From: Gammaproteobacteria bacterium
GTDB taxonomy: Bacteria > Pseudomonadota > Gammaproteobacteria > Steroidobacterales > PWYM01
DNA: 64,000 nt
Direction of reading: 5' to 3'
Assembly (NCBI GenBank): GCA_003567475.1
Contig: PWZL01000057.1
Span: forward strand, 1 to 64,000
Positions 56,805-64,000 of the stretch are shown piece by piece. Every line of letters begins with the position of its first letter. Within the stretch, counting starts at the first letter, position 1. The notes under the pieces were generated by a model that had not been told where the DNA came from, made no database searches, and saw only the letters and a program-made list of their open reading frames with translations. A program made the translations under genes and the position numbers.

Positions 56805-58046
56805 ATGGCTGATTTTTTCGTTGGCCGGCAGCCGATCGTCAATGGCCGTGGCAAGACGGTGGCCTATGAACTGCTATTCCGGCAGGACCCGACAGTGGTT
56901 ACCACGGCAGGCCCCGGCCATGAACCGGTGGATGGTGACATCGCCACGGCGCGGGTCATCGCAGGGATACATGGCGGGGGCGGTCTCAAGACGCTCTCAG
57001 GTGGCCGACGACTGTTTATCAACGCGACACGTCACACGCTGACGAGCGGGATGTTTACCACCCTGCCACGCGATGCGGTGGTGGTGGAAGTGCTTGAGGA
57101 TGTCGAAGTCGACGCAACGCTTGTCCGGGATATCCATACGCTAAAGCAGGCCGGTTACCGGATCGCCCTGGACGATTGGACGGAGTGCAGTCGCCAGCAC
57201 GCCCTGCTGCCGCTGGCCGACATCATCAAGGTCGAGATTCCCGCGTTTTCGCATCGCCAGTTGGCTGATACCGCAGCGGCACTGCATCGCCGCGGCGTGA
57301 TGCTGTTGGCCGAAAAAGTCGAGACGCGGGAACAGCATGTCATTTGCGAGAGTCTAGATTTCAAACTGTTTCAGGGGCATCTGTATGCTAGGCCGCGCTT
57401 GATCCGTCACCGTCAGGTCAATCCGGTACGCAGCACGGCGCTTCGGATGCTCAGTGATCTGCAGCAGCCCGATATCGATCTGCAGGCCATCAGCGCGCTG
57501 ATCACGCAGGACCCTGGCTTTGCCATCCGGGTGCTGCGACTCTGCAACAGTGCGCTGATCGCCGGGGCACGGACATTCGGAGACATTTCCACAGCAGTGG
57601 CGTTTCTGGGTACGCGTCGGCTGCAGCAGCTGGCCAGTCTCGTGGCGTTCAGCGGTCTGGGCGCCAGCACCGCCGATGCGGAGCTGCTGCGGGTGGCACT
57701 CACCCGCGCGCGCGCCTGCGAACTGCTCGCGCCGCAATACAGCGCGGACAGCTCGGCGGCGTTCCTGGTGGGACTGGTGTCCATGGCAGAGCGGATGCTG
57801 GGCATCGAGGTGGCCGTGCTGGCTGCGGAAATGGCGCTTGCTGACGGCTCCCGACGTGCCCTTGCCGGTGACGACACCGCACCGCTTGGCGGCTGCCTTG
57901 CTCGTGTGCTGGCGTTCGAGGCGCCGGGAGATCAGTCAGAGGATGTATTGGCGCAGACCCGGCGGTTCTCTATGGCCTACATTCAGGCGATGCGCTGGGC
58001 CAATGAGGTGATCGAGGAGTCGCTGGACATGCATCCGGACGACTGA
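56805..58046 (+). CDS. Degenerate EAL plus HDOD protein (YuxH/CdgJ-type)
   Basis: A 413-residue cytoplasmic protein. The N-terminal EAL-like domain (about 1-200) starts FFVGRQPIVNGRGKTVAYELLFR; the catalytic EAL is ELL. DDWTECS and EKVET replace the usual DDFGTG and EGIE. The C-terminal HDOD (about 205-400) has ITQDPGFAIRVLRLCNSA. This arrangement is the YuxH/CdgJ type, in which the EAL part is not an active phosphodiesterase; Vibrio CdgJ affects motility. It ends the HDOD/c-di-GMP unit. Confidence 0.9.
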   Translation: MADFFVGRQPIVNGRGKTVAYELLFRQDPTVVTTAGPGHEPVDGDIATARVIAGIHGGGGLKTLSGGRRLFINATRHTLTSGMFTTLPRDAVVVEVLEDVEVDATLVRDIHTLKQAGYRIALDDWTECSRQHALLPLADIIKVEIPAFSHRQLADTAAALHRRGVMLLAEKVETREQHVICESLDFKLFQGHLYARPRLIRHRQVNPVRSTALRMLSDLQQPDIDLQAISALITQDPGFAIRVLRLCNSALIAGARTFGDISTAVAFLGTRRLQQLASLVAFSGLGASTADAELLRVALTRARACELLAPQYSADSSAAFLVGLVSMAERMLGIEVAVLAAEMALADGSRRALAGDDTAPLGGCLARVLAFEAPGDQSEDVLAQTRRFSMAYIQAMRWANEVIEESLDMHPDD

Positions 58047-58055
58047 ATGCCGCCT

Positions 58056-58110
58056 CCGGGACACGGCGCCATGACAAGGTATCAAGACCCAGAATGACGC
58101 TGTGTCCCGG
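58056..58110. terminator. Long-loop inverted repeat between convergent genes
   Basis: CCGGGACAC (58056-58064) and GTGTCCCGG (58102-58110) are perfectly complementary; one wobble pair and two more pairs extend the stem to about 12 bp. The 37-base loop is long. It lies in the gap between the EAL-HDOD gene and the convergent small exported gene. There is no T-run. Confidence 0.35.
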
Positions 58111-58133
58111 CGTTTGCAGGGGTGGCGTGCCGC

Positions 58134-58460
58134 TCAGCGCGAGGCGAGCTGGACGGCGCGATTGAAGTTGCGGATCTCACGGTTCATGCGGGTCGCCAGG
58201 CGGTGGGCAGCATCGACGGCATCGTCGCGATCGCGGATATGGTCGCGCTGGTCGGCACGTGCGAGGCCGTCGACACAGGCCGCATAGGCCTCGATGGCGC
58301 TGACCAGGTCGGCAACGGCCTGCTGTGCCTGAATCATCTCCGCCTCAGTCGCCGACGCGCCGGATGGGATGTCGAGCGAGGCGATGTCGGGGACTTCGCA
58401 GGCCAACGCCTGACCGGACATCAGCATGGCGGCCGCAAGGGCTGTCAGATAACGCTGCAT
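58134..58460 (-). CDS. Small exported helical protein, unknown
   Basis: A 108-residue protein with a signal peptide (about 1-21, LTALAAAMLMSGQALA) preceding CEVPDIASLDIPSG. The mature part is predicted helical and contains Cys residues near 22 and 62. AAHRLATRMNREIRNFN gives an Asn/Arg-rich tail. The ATG at 58460 has AAGGAG six bases upstream. No family was recognised. It is convergent with the EAL-HDOD gene and divergent from the SCO-like gene. Confidence 0.7.
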   Translation of the reverse strand: MQRYLTALAAAMLMSGQALACEVPDIASLDIPSGASATEAEMIQAQQAVADLVSAIEAYAACVDGLARADQRDHIRDRDDAVDAAHRLATRMNREIRNFNRAVQLASR

Positions 58461-58790
58461 GGGGCACTCCTTGGAAAAGCCGAGGGTTCTGGAACGAATC
58501 ATGGCGTAGGCGACCGTAGCCGCGCCGAGTAGGGCGCCGCGGTGTATCGCGCGCCGGCCAGTCGCGAGTCGGCGGTGACGGGGAATACTTGAGTTCGCAG
58601 GCGGGGGCGGTCGACGGAACTGTGAACTGCATCACACGTCGAGGCATACCCGGGTGAGGGTCATCACGTCCTGCGGTATCGGACTGAACGGGTGCTCAAG
58701 ATTGTCCTGGTGGCGCCGACATGCGCTGCAGACAGGCCGGTCCGATCCTGCTTCGACCGGCACATCGCCAGATGCCCTGAGAGGGAGTTC
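58461..58790. other. Divergent intergenic region, 330 bases
   Basis: Separates the small exported gene (minus) from the SCO-like gene (plus). It contains the perfect CRP-type palindrome at 58621-58636. A frame that opens at 58692 enters the SCO-like gene, but its first 33 residues do not look like protein-coding sequence and the ATG at 58791 is a better start. No terminator or small RNA was recognised. Confidence 0.6.
58621..58636 (+). promoter_or_regulatory. Perfect CRP/Vfr-type binding site
   Basis: TGTGA-ACTGCA-TCACA matches the CRP consensus TGTGA-N6-TCACA at all ten defined positions. It lies 170 bases before the SCO-like gene and 160 bases before the divergent small exported gene. Either gene could be controlled by a CRP/Vfr/Clp-type regulator. 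Binding was not tested. Confidence 0.6.
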
Positions 58791-59459
58791 ATGCACAGGC
58801 AGTTGTCCGTTCCGTCCCGGCCACCGCTGGAGTCCGGCCTCCTAGAATCATCGCCAGCCGTGCCGGGTGTCGTGCGTACGCTTGCCGGCTCGGCCCTGCT
58901 GGCCGTGCTCGCGGTTGGAGTGCTGTTGGCGTTGCCACAGCTGCCCAAGGGGCATGTTGACATCGATGCCGAAGCCTTTCTGCTCGGACGCCACGATGCC
59001 GCGCCGCTGGTGCTCGCCTATTTCGGTTTTCCTGGGTGTGCGGACACCTGCCCAGCTGCCCTGGCGGCGCTGTCGATGTTGCAGATCAAGCTCGCGTCCC
59101 TAGGGCTGGATGAGCGCGTGGAATTCGCTTTCGTCAACATCGACCCGTGGGCCGATCGGGGCGCGCTGGACGCTTGGATGAGCGGATTCAATCCAGCCAT
59201 CAACGCCTATCTGCCCGGCCAGGAGGGCCTCGCGCTGCTCGAGAGACGCCTGGGGCTGGTGCTCCGCCCCGTGGCGGGCCGCGGCCACACCCACGCCGAC
59301 TATTTCGTTTTGCTCCGGCGTAGCCCGGACGGCGCCTGGACCGTCATCGACCGAAGCCGTCGCCCCGACGGGACGCGTCTCGAACGCCTGGCACGCGAGG
59401 GTGCTGGCGACCCGCGAGGCCCGATGTCGGCAAACACGCTGCACTCTCCACGCTCCTGA
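58791..59459 (+). CDS. SCO1/SenC-like thioredoxin-fold protein
   Basis: A 222-residue protein with one N-terminal helix (about 30-50, [18 protein letters not shown]), so probably anchored with its domain in the periplasm. [14 protein letters not shown] carries the SCO CxxxC copper motif (Cys83, Cys87), and [13 protein letters not shown] provides the third ligand His. SCO proteins deliver copper to cytochrome oxidase or act as thiol sensors. No oxidase genes are here. ATG 58791 is preceded by GGGAG. It ends 14 bases before a chemoreceptor gene, so the two are likely cotranscribed. Confidence 0.85.
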   Translation: MHRQLSVPSRPPLESGLLESSPAVPGVVRTLAGSALLAVLAVGVLLALPQLPKGHVDIDAEAFLLGRHDAAPLVLAYFGFPGCADTCPAALAALSMLQIKLASLGLDERVEFAFVNIDPWADRGALDAWMSGFNPAINAYLPGQEGLALLERRLGLVLRPVAGRGHTHADYFVLLRRSPDGAWTVIDRSRRPDGTRLERLAREGAGDPRGPMSANTLHSPRS

Positions 59460-59473
59460 TCAAGGTCAACGTC

Positions 59474-61654
59474 ATGTCAAGCAACAACGCAGGAATCAAG
59501 CACGGGTTTCGCGAGGCGCTGGCCTCCCTGTATGCCTGGGCCCGTGTGCCGAAACCAAGCGAGCAGCGTCGGAAGTTTGAGGCGGACTTCCGCGCCGCCG
59601 ACACGCAGATGCTCATGATCATCGCAGCGCACTGGCCGGTGGCCGTGCTGCTCACCAGCCTGCCGTACGGCACCTGGCTGCTCGGACTGGTAGGTGGCGG
59701 TCTTATCGTCGTGCTCGCCGGCGGTACGTGGTGGCTGTATCGCGGCCAATGGCAGGCCCGGGTCGCCATGGGCGTCTCTTTGATGCTGTTTTCGGCGCTG
59801 TTCATCGAGCAGAACATGGGACGGATCGAGTTTCACTTCCACATCTTCGCTGCGCTGGCGCTGCTCATCCGCTATCGCGATCCCACGCCGCTGCTTGCCG
59901 CGGCCGGTGTGATTGCCACGCACCACCTGGTCTTCAACTACTGTCAGGCCGCGGGGCTGACGATCGCCGGCATGCCAATCATGGTCTTCGACTATGGCAC
60001 GGGGCTGGACATCGTGTTGCTGCATGCCGCATTCGTCATCGCCGAGGTGGGTATGCTGCTGTTTCTGTCGGTGCAGATCAGCCGCGCCTTCCAGCAGAGC
60101 ATTCTGCTCGAAGAGGCTATCGAGCGGGTTGCCGAATCGGGCGACTTCGGGATTCGTACCGAGCAGGTCGCTGGTGGCCCGCTGGCGGCGTTTAACAGCT
60201 TGATGGATGCGCTGGATGGCGCGGTGCGCGATACCATGACGACCGTTGAGGTCATTGCCGCCGGTCGCTTCGAGCGCACTGCGGCCGCAGAGGGTGCCGG
60301 GCTTGGGGACCTGGCGCGTCTCGCCGACGGCGTCGCCGATGCGGGTGAGGCCCTGCAGTTCAACATGACAGAGCTGGGTCGCGTGATGCAGGGACTGGAA
60401 TCGGGGGATTTCTCGATTCGCATGGACGGACGGGTGCCGGAGCGCTTCCGCGCCGGGGTCGATTCGGCGATGGGCGCGCTGGAACAGGTGTTCGGCGAAC
60501 TCGAGAGATTGGCCGAGGGGTTGGCTTCAGGCGAGTTTTCACAGCGACTGGAGTTCCGCGCTCATGGTCAGGTGGCGCGGATGCAGTCCGCACTGAATTC
60601 GGCTCTCGATGCCGTCGATGGTGCGATCGATGGAATAGGCGGTGCCTGCGAGGCGCTGGCCGACGGGGATCTGACAGCGCGTGTCGAGGGTGCGTTCCCA
60701 GGTCGTCTCCAGCACCTGCAGCAGACGTTCAATACCGCAGGCGAGCAGCTCGAGGCCCTGGTAATCGAAGTCTCCCGCGCTGGTGAGCAGGTGGCCAACC
60801 AGTCCGCTGCCTTCGCTGACAACAGCGGACTGCTCAACGAGCGGACCGTTCGCCAGGCCGCTTCACTGGAGGAGACGGCCGCCTCCATGGAGGAAATGGC
60901 CGTGGGCTTGAAGGAGACCGCGTCGCAGGCTCGCGAGGCTGTCGATCTCGCCGAGCGCAGCGAACAGCTGGTCGGCCGCGGGGTGGAAGTCGGCACCCGC
61001 ACCAGCGAAGCCATGAGCCGCATTCGCGAGGCCAGTGCAGAGGTAAGTGAGATCACCACGCTGATCGACAATATCGCCTTCCAGACCAATCTGCTGGCGC
61101 TGAATGCGGCGGTCGAGGCGGCACGGGCGGGCGAGCACGGCCGCGGGTTCGCCGTGGTGGCTGCGGAGGTGCGCAGTCTGGCGCAGCGTGCCGGCAATGC
61201 CGCAGGCGAGATTCGTACGCTCGTGGGGCGAACCGGAGACATCGTCGCCGAGGGCAGCACGCTGGTGGCGGAGAGTGGCGGTGCGCTGGAGTGCCTCGGC
61301 GAATCGGCCAGGGAAGTCAAGCGTATGGTCGCGCAGATCGCCAATGCGATCAACGAGCAGTCCGCCGGCGTCAACCAGGTGAACCAGGCGGTCAATGAGC
61401 TCGACCAGATCACCCAGGACAATGCCCGCTTCGTCGAAGAGTCGACCGCGGTGGGTCAGCGTCTGAGCGAGCAATCCCGTGGACTCGGGGTGCTGATTTC
61501 GAGATTCCGCACGCAGGCGTCGGAGGCTGCATCGTGGAGCGGCGCGCCGTCAGTTGCCATTGGTGCGGAAGATCTGGCAGCGGGCCCGGAGTCCGATGCC
61601 ACCGGTCAGCTGGAGGTCGAGGTGTCGCCGGAGACGCTTACCACGCCCGCCTGA
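59474..61654 (+). CDS. Chemoreceptor with His-rich multi-helix membrane domain
   Basis: A 726-residue methyl-accepting chemotaxis protein. About six helices occupy 45-205, with histidines at 53, 121, 123, 150, 151 and 184 ([16 protein letters not shown]). No periplasmic ligand domain is visible. Linked HAMP-like repeats follow (about 205-430; for example [26 protein letters not shown]), then the signalling domain whose tip contains [44 protein letters not shown] heme, metal or redox signal is suggested by the His residues but not shown. It follows the SCO-like gene by 14 bases. No cheA or cheW is in the window. Confidence 0.92.
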   Translation: MSSNNAGIKHGFREALASLYAWARVPKPSEQRRKFEADFRAADTQMLMIIAAHWPVAVLLTSLPYGTWLLGLVGGGLIVVLAGGTWWLYRGQWQARVAMGVSLMLFSALFIEQNMGRIEFHFHIFAALALLIRYRDPTPLLAAAGVIATHHLVFNYCQAAGLTIAGMPIMVFDYGTGLDIVLLHAAFVIAEVGMLLFLSVQISRAFQQSILLEEAIERVAESGDFGIRTEQVAGGPLAAFNSLMDALDGAVRDTMTTVEVIAAGRFERTAAAEGAGLGDLARLADGVADAGEALQFNMTELGRVMQGLESGDFSIRMDGRVPERFRAGVDSAMGALEQVFGELERLAEGLASGEFSQRLEFRAHGQVARMQSALNSALDAVDGAIDGIGGACEALADGDLTARVEGAFPGRLQHLQQTFNTAGEQLEALVIEVSRAGEQVANQSAAFADNSGLLNERTVRQAASLEETAASMEEMAVGLKETASQAREAVDLAERSEQLVGRGVEVGTRTSEAMSRIREASAEVSEITTLIDNIAFQTNLLALNAAVEAARAGEHGRGFAVVAAEVRSLAQRAGNAAGEIRTLVGRTGDIVAEGSTLVAESGGALECLGESAREVKRMVAQIANAINEQSAGVNQVNQAVNELDQITQDNARFVEESTAVGQRLSEQSRGLGVLISRFRTQASEAASWSGAPSVAIGAEDLAAGPESDATGQLEVEVSPETLTTPA

Positions 61655-61701
61655 GCGGTTGCCGCGCGGTGGCGGGCGGCAACTGCCACACGCCATGACG
61701 A

Positions 61702-61737
61702 CCCGGAGGACGCCGTTTGCCTCCGGGGTGGTTTTAT
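61702..61737 (+). terminator. Rho-independent terminator after the chemoreceptor gene
   Basis: CCCGGAGG (61702-61709) pairs with CCTCCGGG (61720-61727), and the right arm is followed by GTGGTTTTAT with four T residues. It lies between the convergent chemoreceptor and PilZ genes. The T-run serves the plus strand; the minus-strand side has no equal run. Confidence 0.75.
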
Positions 61738-61744
61738 CTGGGGC

Positions 61745-62431
61745 TCAAACGATATCCGAGACTTCGAGGCGAGTGGTGAACATGCCCACGAACTCGACCA
61801 GGGATCGCAGTTCGACGTTGGTCTCGACGCGGAGCATGGCGTAGGCGGCTTCCCGGTCGAAGCTCACCACCCGCCCGGCAATGATCTGTGGATCGGCATC
61901 ATCCGGCAACTTTACATGGATGACCACGGGCGTATCAGCCGCCAGCTCAGTTCCGCAGTCTCTCAGTGTGGTGAGCTCTTCCCCCGGGATGCGGATACGA
62001 CAGCCGTTGAGGCTGACATCGCGAATCACTGCCCGCGGGATTTCGAGCTCGTCGAGCTTCACACGGCATGGCAGATAACACGCCATGCGCGGATGACGGC
62101 GCAGCGAATGCGTTTCGGTGTGATGCGGAAAGGCGACGACAGTCAACGGATGGGGCTGACTGATGCGACCGAGTACCGGGGTGCGGAAGCCGATGATCAT
62201 GCCATCGTGCATGTAGCGCAGGGTCAGTACGTCGTCGACCGAGAATGCAGTGCTGATACCGGTCGGGAGGTGCGCCTCCGGGGTTTCCAGTAGCAGGTAG
62301 TGCTGTTCCTTCCAACCGACGATGCGCGACCACATGCGCCCGGTCAGCCGGGAACTCTCCAGGCTGACCCGCGTCCCGACATCAGGCATGATCAGTGGCG
62401 TCCCGCCGCTGGCGTTTGGCTGTGCTGCCAT
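61745..62431 (-). CDS. YcgR-like PilZ protein
   Basis: A 228-residue cytoplasmic protein. A YcgR-type N-terminal flagellar-brake domain (about 10-105) precedes a PilZ domain (about 108-225). The c-di-GMP motifs are complete: RxxxR as RRHPR at 111-115, and DxSxxG as DVSLNG at 138-143. YcgR binds c-di-GMP and slows the flagellar motor through MotA/FliG. The ATG at 62431 has GAGG eight bases upstream. It is downstream of the antitoxin-like gene by 10 bases, on the same strand as the chemoreceptor. Confidence 0.9.
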   Translation of the reverse strand: MAAQPNASGGTPLIMPDVGTRVSLESSRLTGRMWSRIVGWKEQHYLLLETPEAHLPTGISTAFSVDDVLTLRYMHDGMIIGFRTPVLGRISQPHPLTVVAFPHHTETHSLRRHPRMACYLPCRVKLDELEIPRAVIRDVSLNGCRIRIPGEELTTLRDCGTELAADTPVVIHVKLPDDADPQIIAGRVVSFDREAAYAMLRVETNVELRSLVEFVGMFTTRLEVSDIV

Positions 62432-62441
62432 TACAACGTCC

Positions 62442-62924
62442 TCACTCTGGTGAGACCGCGCCGCGCCTGACACTTTCCTTGACCACGGGCGGCGTGGCGT
62501 AATCGATCAGGCTGAGCACGGTCAGCAGATCCGAGACATGACCGCCCAGCATCCGGCTGAGGGGTGGTGTGCCGTTAGCGAAGGGCAGGGCGGCCGCATC
62601 CCGCAGCCATGCGGCCGGTGTGCGGCTGGGCGGCAACAGTGCCGTGATCCCGGCGTCGATCGCGATCAGGGTGCTGATCCGTTCGATCTGGTCACGGTGC
62701 AGCCGGCTGCGTTCACTGCTCCGGCGCCAACGGCGTATGCTCGCCGCCGTGCTGGCGAGCAGGATGGCCTGCTCTCGAGGGGTCAGTGCCCAGCGATCAG
62801 CGAGTCTGAAAAAGGTGCGCAGACCCAGGGGTGATAGCCGTGACCAGCCCCCCTGAGGTGCGTAGCAGTCGGCCAGGCTACGGGAAGCGAATGGGGTCCT
62901 GGCCGAGTCAGAACAGCTCGACAC
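62442..62924 (-). CDS. MbcA/ParS/Xre antitoxin-like protein
   Basis: A protein of about 160 residues. [27 protein letters not shown] resembles the Xre-like helix-turn-helix of this family (key part [10 protein letters not shown]). [27 protein letters not shown] resembles the toxin-binding domain (DUF2384; usual pattern W-L-x-x-x-N-x-x-F-x-x-x-x-P-L-x-x-M). The start is uncertain: GTG 62924 is used, TTG 62951 is possible; both overlap the chemoreceptor gene. No RES toxin gene is adjacent. Lone members may act as transcription regulators. Confidence 0.7.
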   Translation of the reverse strand: MSSCSDSARTPFASRSLADCYAPQGGWSRLSPLGLRTFFRLADRWALTPREQAILLASTAASIRRWRRSSERSRLHRDQIERISTLIAIDAGITALLPPSRTPAAWLRDAAALPFANGTPPLSRMLGGHVSDLLTVLSLIDYATPPVVKESVRRGAVSPE

Positions 62925-64000
62925 TGCCCTGTTCCATGGAGGTCTGGGCAACGGGCCGTGCCCGCATGCGGCTCTCCCGTCGCTGCCGCAACGTGCCGAG
63001 TTTCTCGGCGAGAACCGGGATACAGCTCAGGGGATCCTCGGCCTCCTTCACGGAGGCATGTACCTCGACGCGCAGGTCGGTCAGCCGCGAGACCGCCTCG
63101 GCGGCAGTGCCCAGCGCCTGTGAGGAGATATCCTCGAACTGTAGTGACCGGACGGCATCGGCCACGGTCTTCTGCAAGTTGGCGTTGATCGGGGCGAGTT
63201 CGGCCATCAGCTTGTGGCGGATCTCGCCGCGGGCCTGCTCGGCCCGCTTGAGCGTGTGCGCGATGCGTTCCTTTTCGGCCGTGGTCTTGGCGACGTCGAA
63301 GGAGACCAGGCCCCGTGCGTTATGTTGCACGCGGGCCACGGCTTCGCGGGTCTCCTCGACCCGCTCGCGGATCTGTTCGTTGAATTCCGCTGAGCGTTGC
63401 GAGAGCTTGCGGACCTCGTCCGCCACGACCGCGAATCCGCGGCCGGCCTCGCCCGCACGCGCCGCCTCGATGCTCGCGTTCAGCGCCAGCAGATTGGTCT
63501 GCTCGGCGAGGCTGCGAGCCTCCTCGAGCACGCGGAAAATCCCGTGCAGGTGCTGGAGCATGTTTTCGGTATCGGTGGCCATGGCGACGCTCTGGGAGCT
63601 GACGGTCACCAGCGCCTCCATGAAGTTCTGCAACGCCTCGGTGGTTGCGGCGCTGCCGCCGTCCTCGGCCGGGTCGGCGCCGCCGCCAAGGCTCTTTTCC
63701 AACAGCTCGCTCTGTGAGCGGGCGATGGCGTGGAGGCGGTTGAAGCTCGCTGTGAGTTCACCGACAGACTCGCTGATCAGATTCTGGACCCGGTGAATCT
63801 CCAGTTCGATGCCCTCGACGTCTTGGTCGAGCTCGGTATCCAGCCCGCGAACCAGTTCGACCAGCGTCTCGCGACTGACCTTGGAGTTGCCCTTGATCGG
63901 GCGGGTCGTCGTCCGCCAGAGGGTCAGGCCGGCGGTGATGCACACCGCCGTCGCGATCGCTGCGACCAGGCCGTTACCGGTCAGTACGCCGGTGAGCAGC
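62908..64000 (-). CDS. Methyl-accepting chemotaxis protein, C-terminal part
   Basis: Open from the right window edge to a TGA at 62908; the 5' end is outside. The visible 363 or so residues start with a membrane helix ([16 protein letters not shown]), then a coiled coil and the signalling tip [45 protein letters not shown] (key part [15 protein letters not shown]). The part after the tip is atypically long and ends with [13 protein letters not shown]. The first visible helix is directly before the cytoplasmic part, so any ligand domain lies outside. It leads a minus-strand unit with the antitoxin-like and PilZ genes. Confidence 0.9.
   Translation of the reverse strand, partial: LLTGVLTGNGLVAAIATAVCITAGLTLWRTTTRPIKGNSKVSRETLVELVRGLDTELDQDVEGIELEIHRVQNLISESVGELTASFNRLHAIARSQSELLEKSLGGGADPAEDGGSAATTEALQNFMEALVTVSSQSVAMATDTENMLQHLHGIFRVLEEARSLAEQTNLLALNASIEAARAGEAGRGFAVVADEVRKLSQRSAEFNEQIRERVEETREAVARVQHNARGLVSFDVAKTTAEKERIAHTLKRAEQARGEIRHKLMAELAPINANLQKTVADAVRSLQFEDISSQALGTAAEAVSRLTDLRVEVHASVKEAEDPLSCIPVLAEKLGTLRQRRESRMRARPVAQTSMEQGSVELF

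Noticed and set aside
58692..58790. 33-residue N-terminal extension of the SCO-like protein
   Set aside because: The extension has no family similarity; ATG 58791 has a GGGAG just upstream and gives a normal membrane-anchored SCO layout.

Overview
This is a GC-rich chromosomal window from a motile gammaproteobacterium. Core gene order (sdhCDAB-sdhE, rpoE-rseABC, lepA-lepB-rnc-era-recO-pdxJ-acpS, lolC/E-lolD, comEC-exbBD-msbA-lpxK-kdsB), Lipid A genes, Lol transport and a Vfr/CRP-type site all fit Gammaproteobacteria. The absence of enterobacterial features and the gene order suggest a Chromatiales/Ectothiorhodospiraceae-like lineage. That placement is an inference from gene content, not from a marker comparison. 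Almost the whole window is coding and many genes overlap by ATGA or GTGA. No tRNA, rRNA or CRISPR was seen, and only a small insertion-sequence relic.

Layout. 1-0.3 kb: 5' part of ygfZ, divergent from the rest. 0.36-4.7 kb: succinate dehydrogenase with two assembly factors (SDHAF4-like and SdhE) and YgfX. 4.8-7.7 kb: sigma-E with RseA, RseB, RseC and a glutaredoxin-like protein. 7.8-16.5 kb: housekeeping genes for translation, secretion, RNA processing, DNA repair, PLP and ACP, plus rlmD. 16.6-18.3 kb: motAB. 18.3-18.7 kb: non-coding convergent gap with an IS relic. 18.7-23.6 kb (minus): hybrid kinase with an Hpt domain and a REC-GGDEF-EAL partner. 23.7-26.6 kb: muropeptide recycling (YkuD enzyme, NagZ) and purine/methylthio salvage. 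26.7-30.5 kb: GAF/PAS hybrid kinase plus a degenerate GGDEF protein. 30.4-35.1 kb (minus): a small secreted protein, Mfd, CsiV. 35.2-46.1 kb: lipoprotein sorting, competence, and lipid A/Kdo export and synthesis. 46.1-64 kb: a signalling island.

The signalling island contains two hybrid kinases, the relic of a second motAB pair, HDOD, a six-PAS GGDEF-EAL enzyme, HDOD, EAL-HDOD, an SCO-like protein next to a chemoreceptor with a histidine-rich membrane sensor, and a minus-strand unit of chemoreceptor, ParS/Xre-like antitoxin domain and PilZ/YcgR-like protein.

Taken together, the window holds a large cyclic-di-GMP and phosphorelay network around motility. It has two apparently intact GGDEF-EAL enzymes, one GGDEF relic that keeps the inhibitory c-di-GMP site, one degenerate EAL-HDOD, one PilZ receptor and four hybrid kinases. 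Only one of the four kinases carries an Hpt domain, and that kinase has lost its ATP-binding asparagines. The most distinctive sequence observations are the decayed motAB pair at 51.0-51.3 kb, the pseudokinase-like hybrid protein at 20.4-23.6 kb, the I-site-only GGDEF protein at 29.5 kb, and the SCO/His-rich chemoreceptor pair at 58.8-61.7 kb downstream of a perfect CRP-type palindrome.
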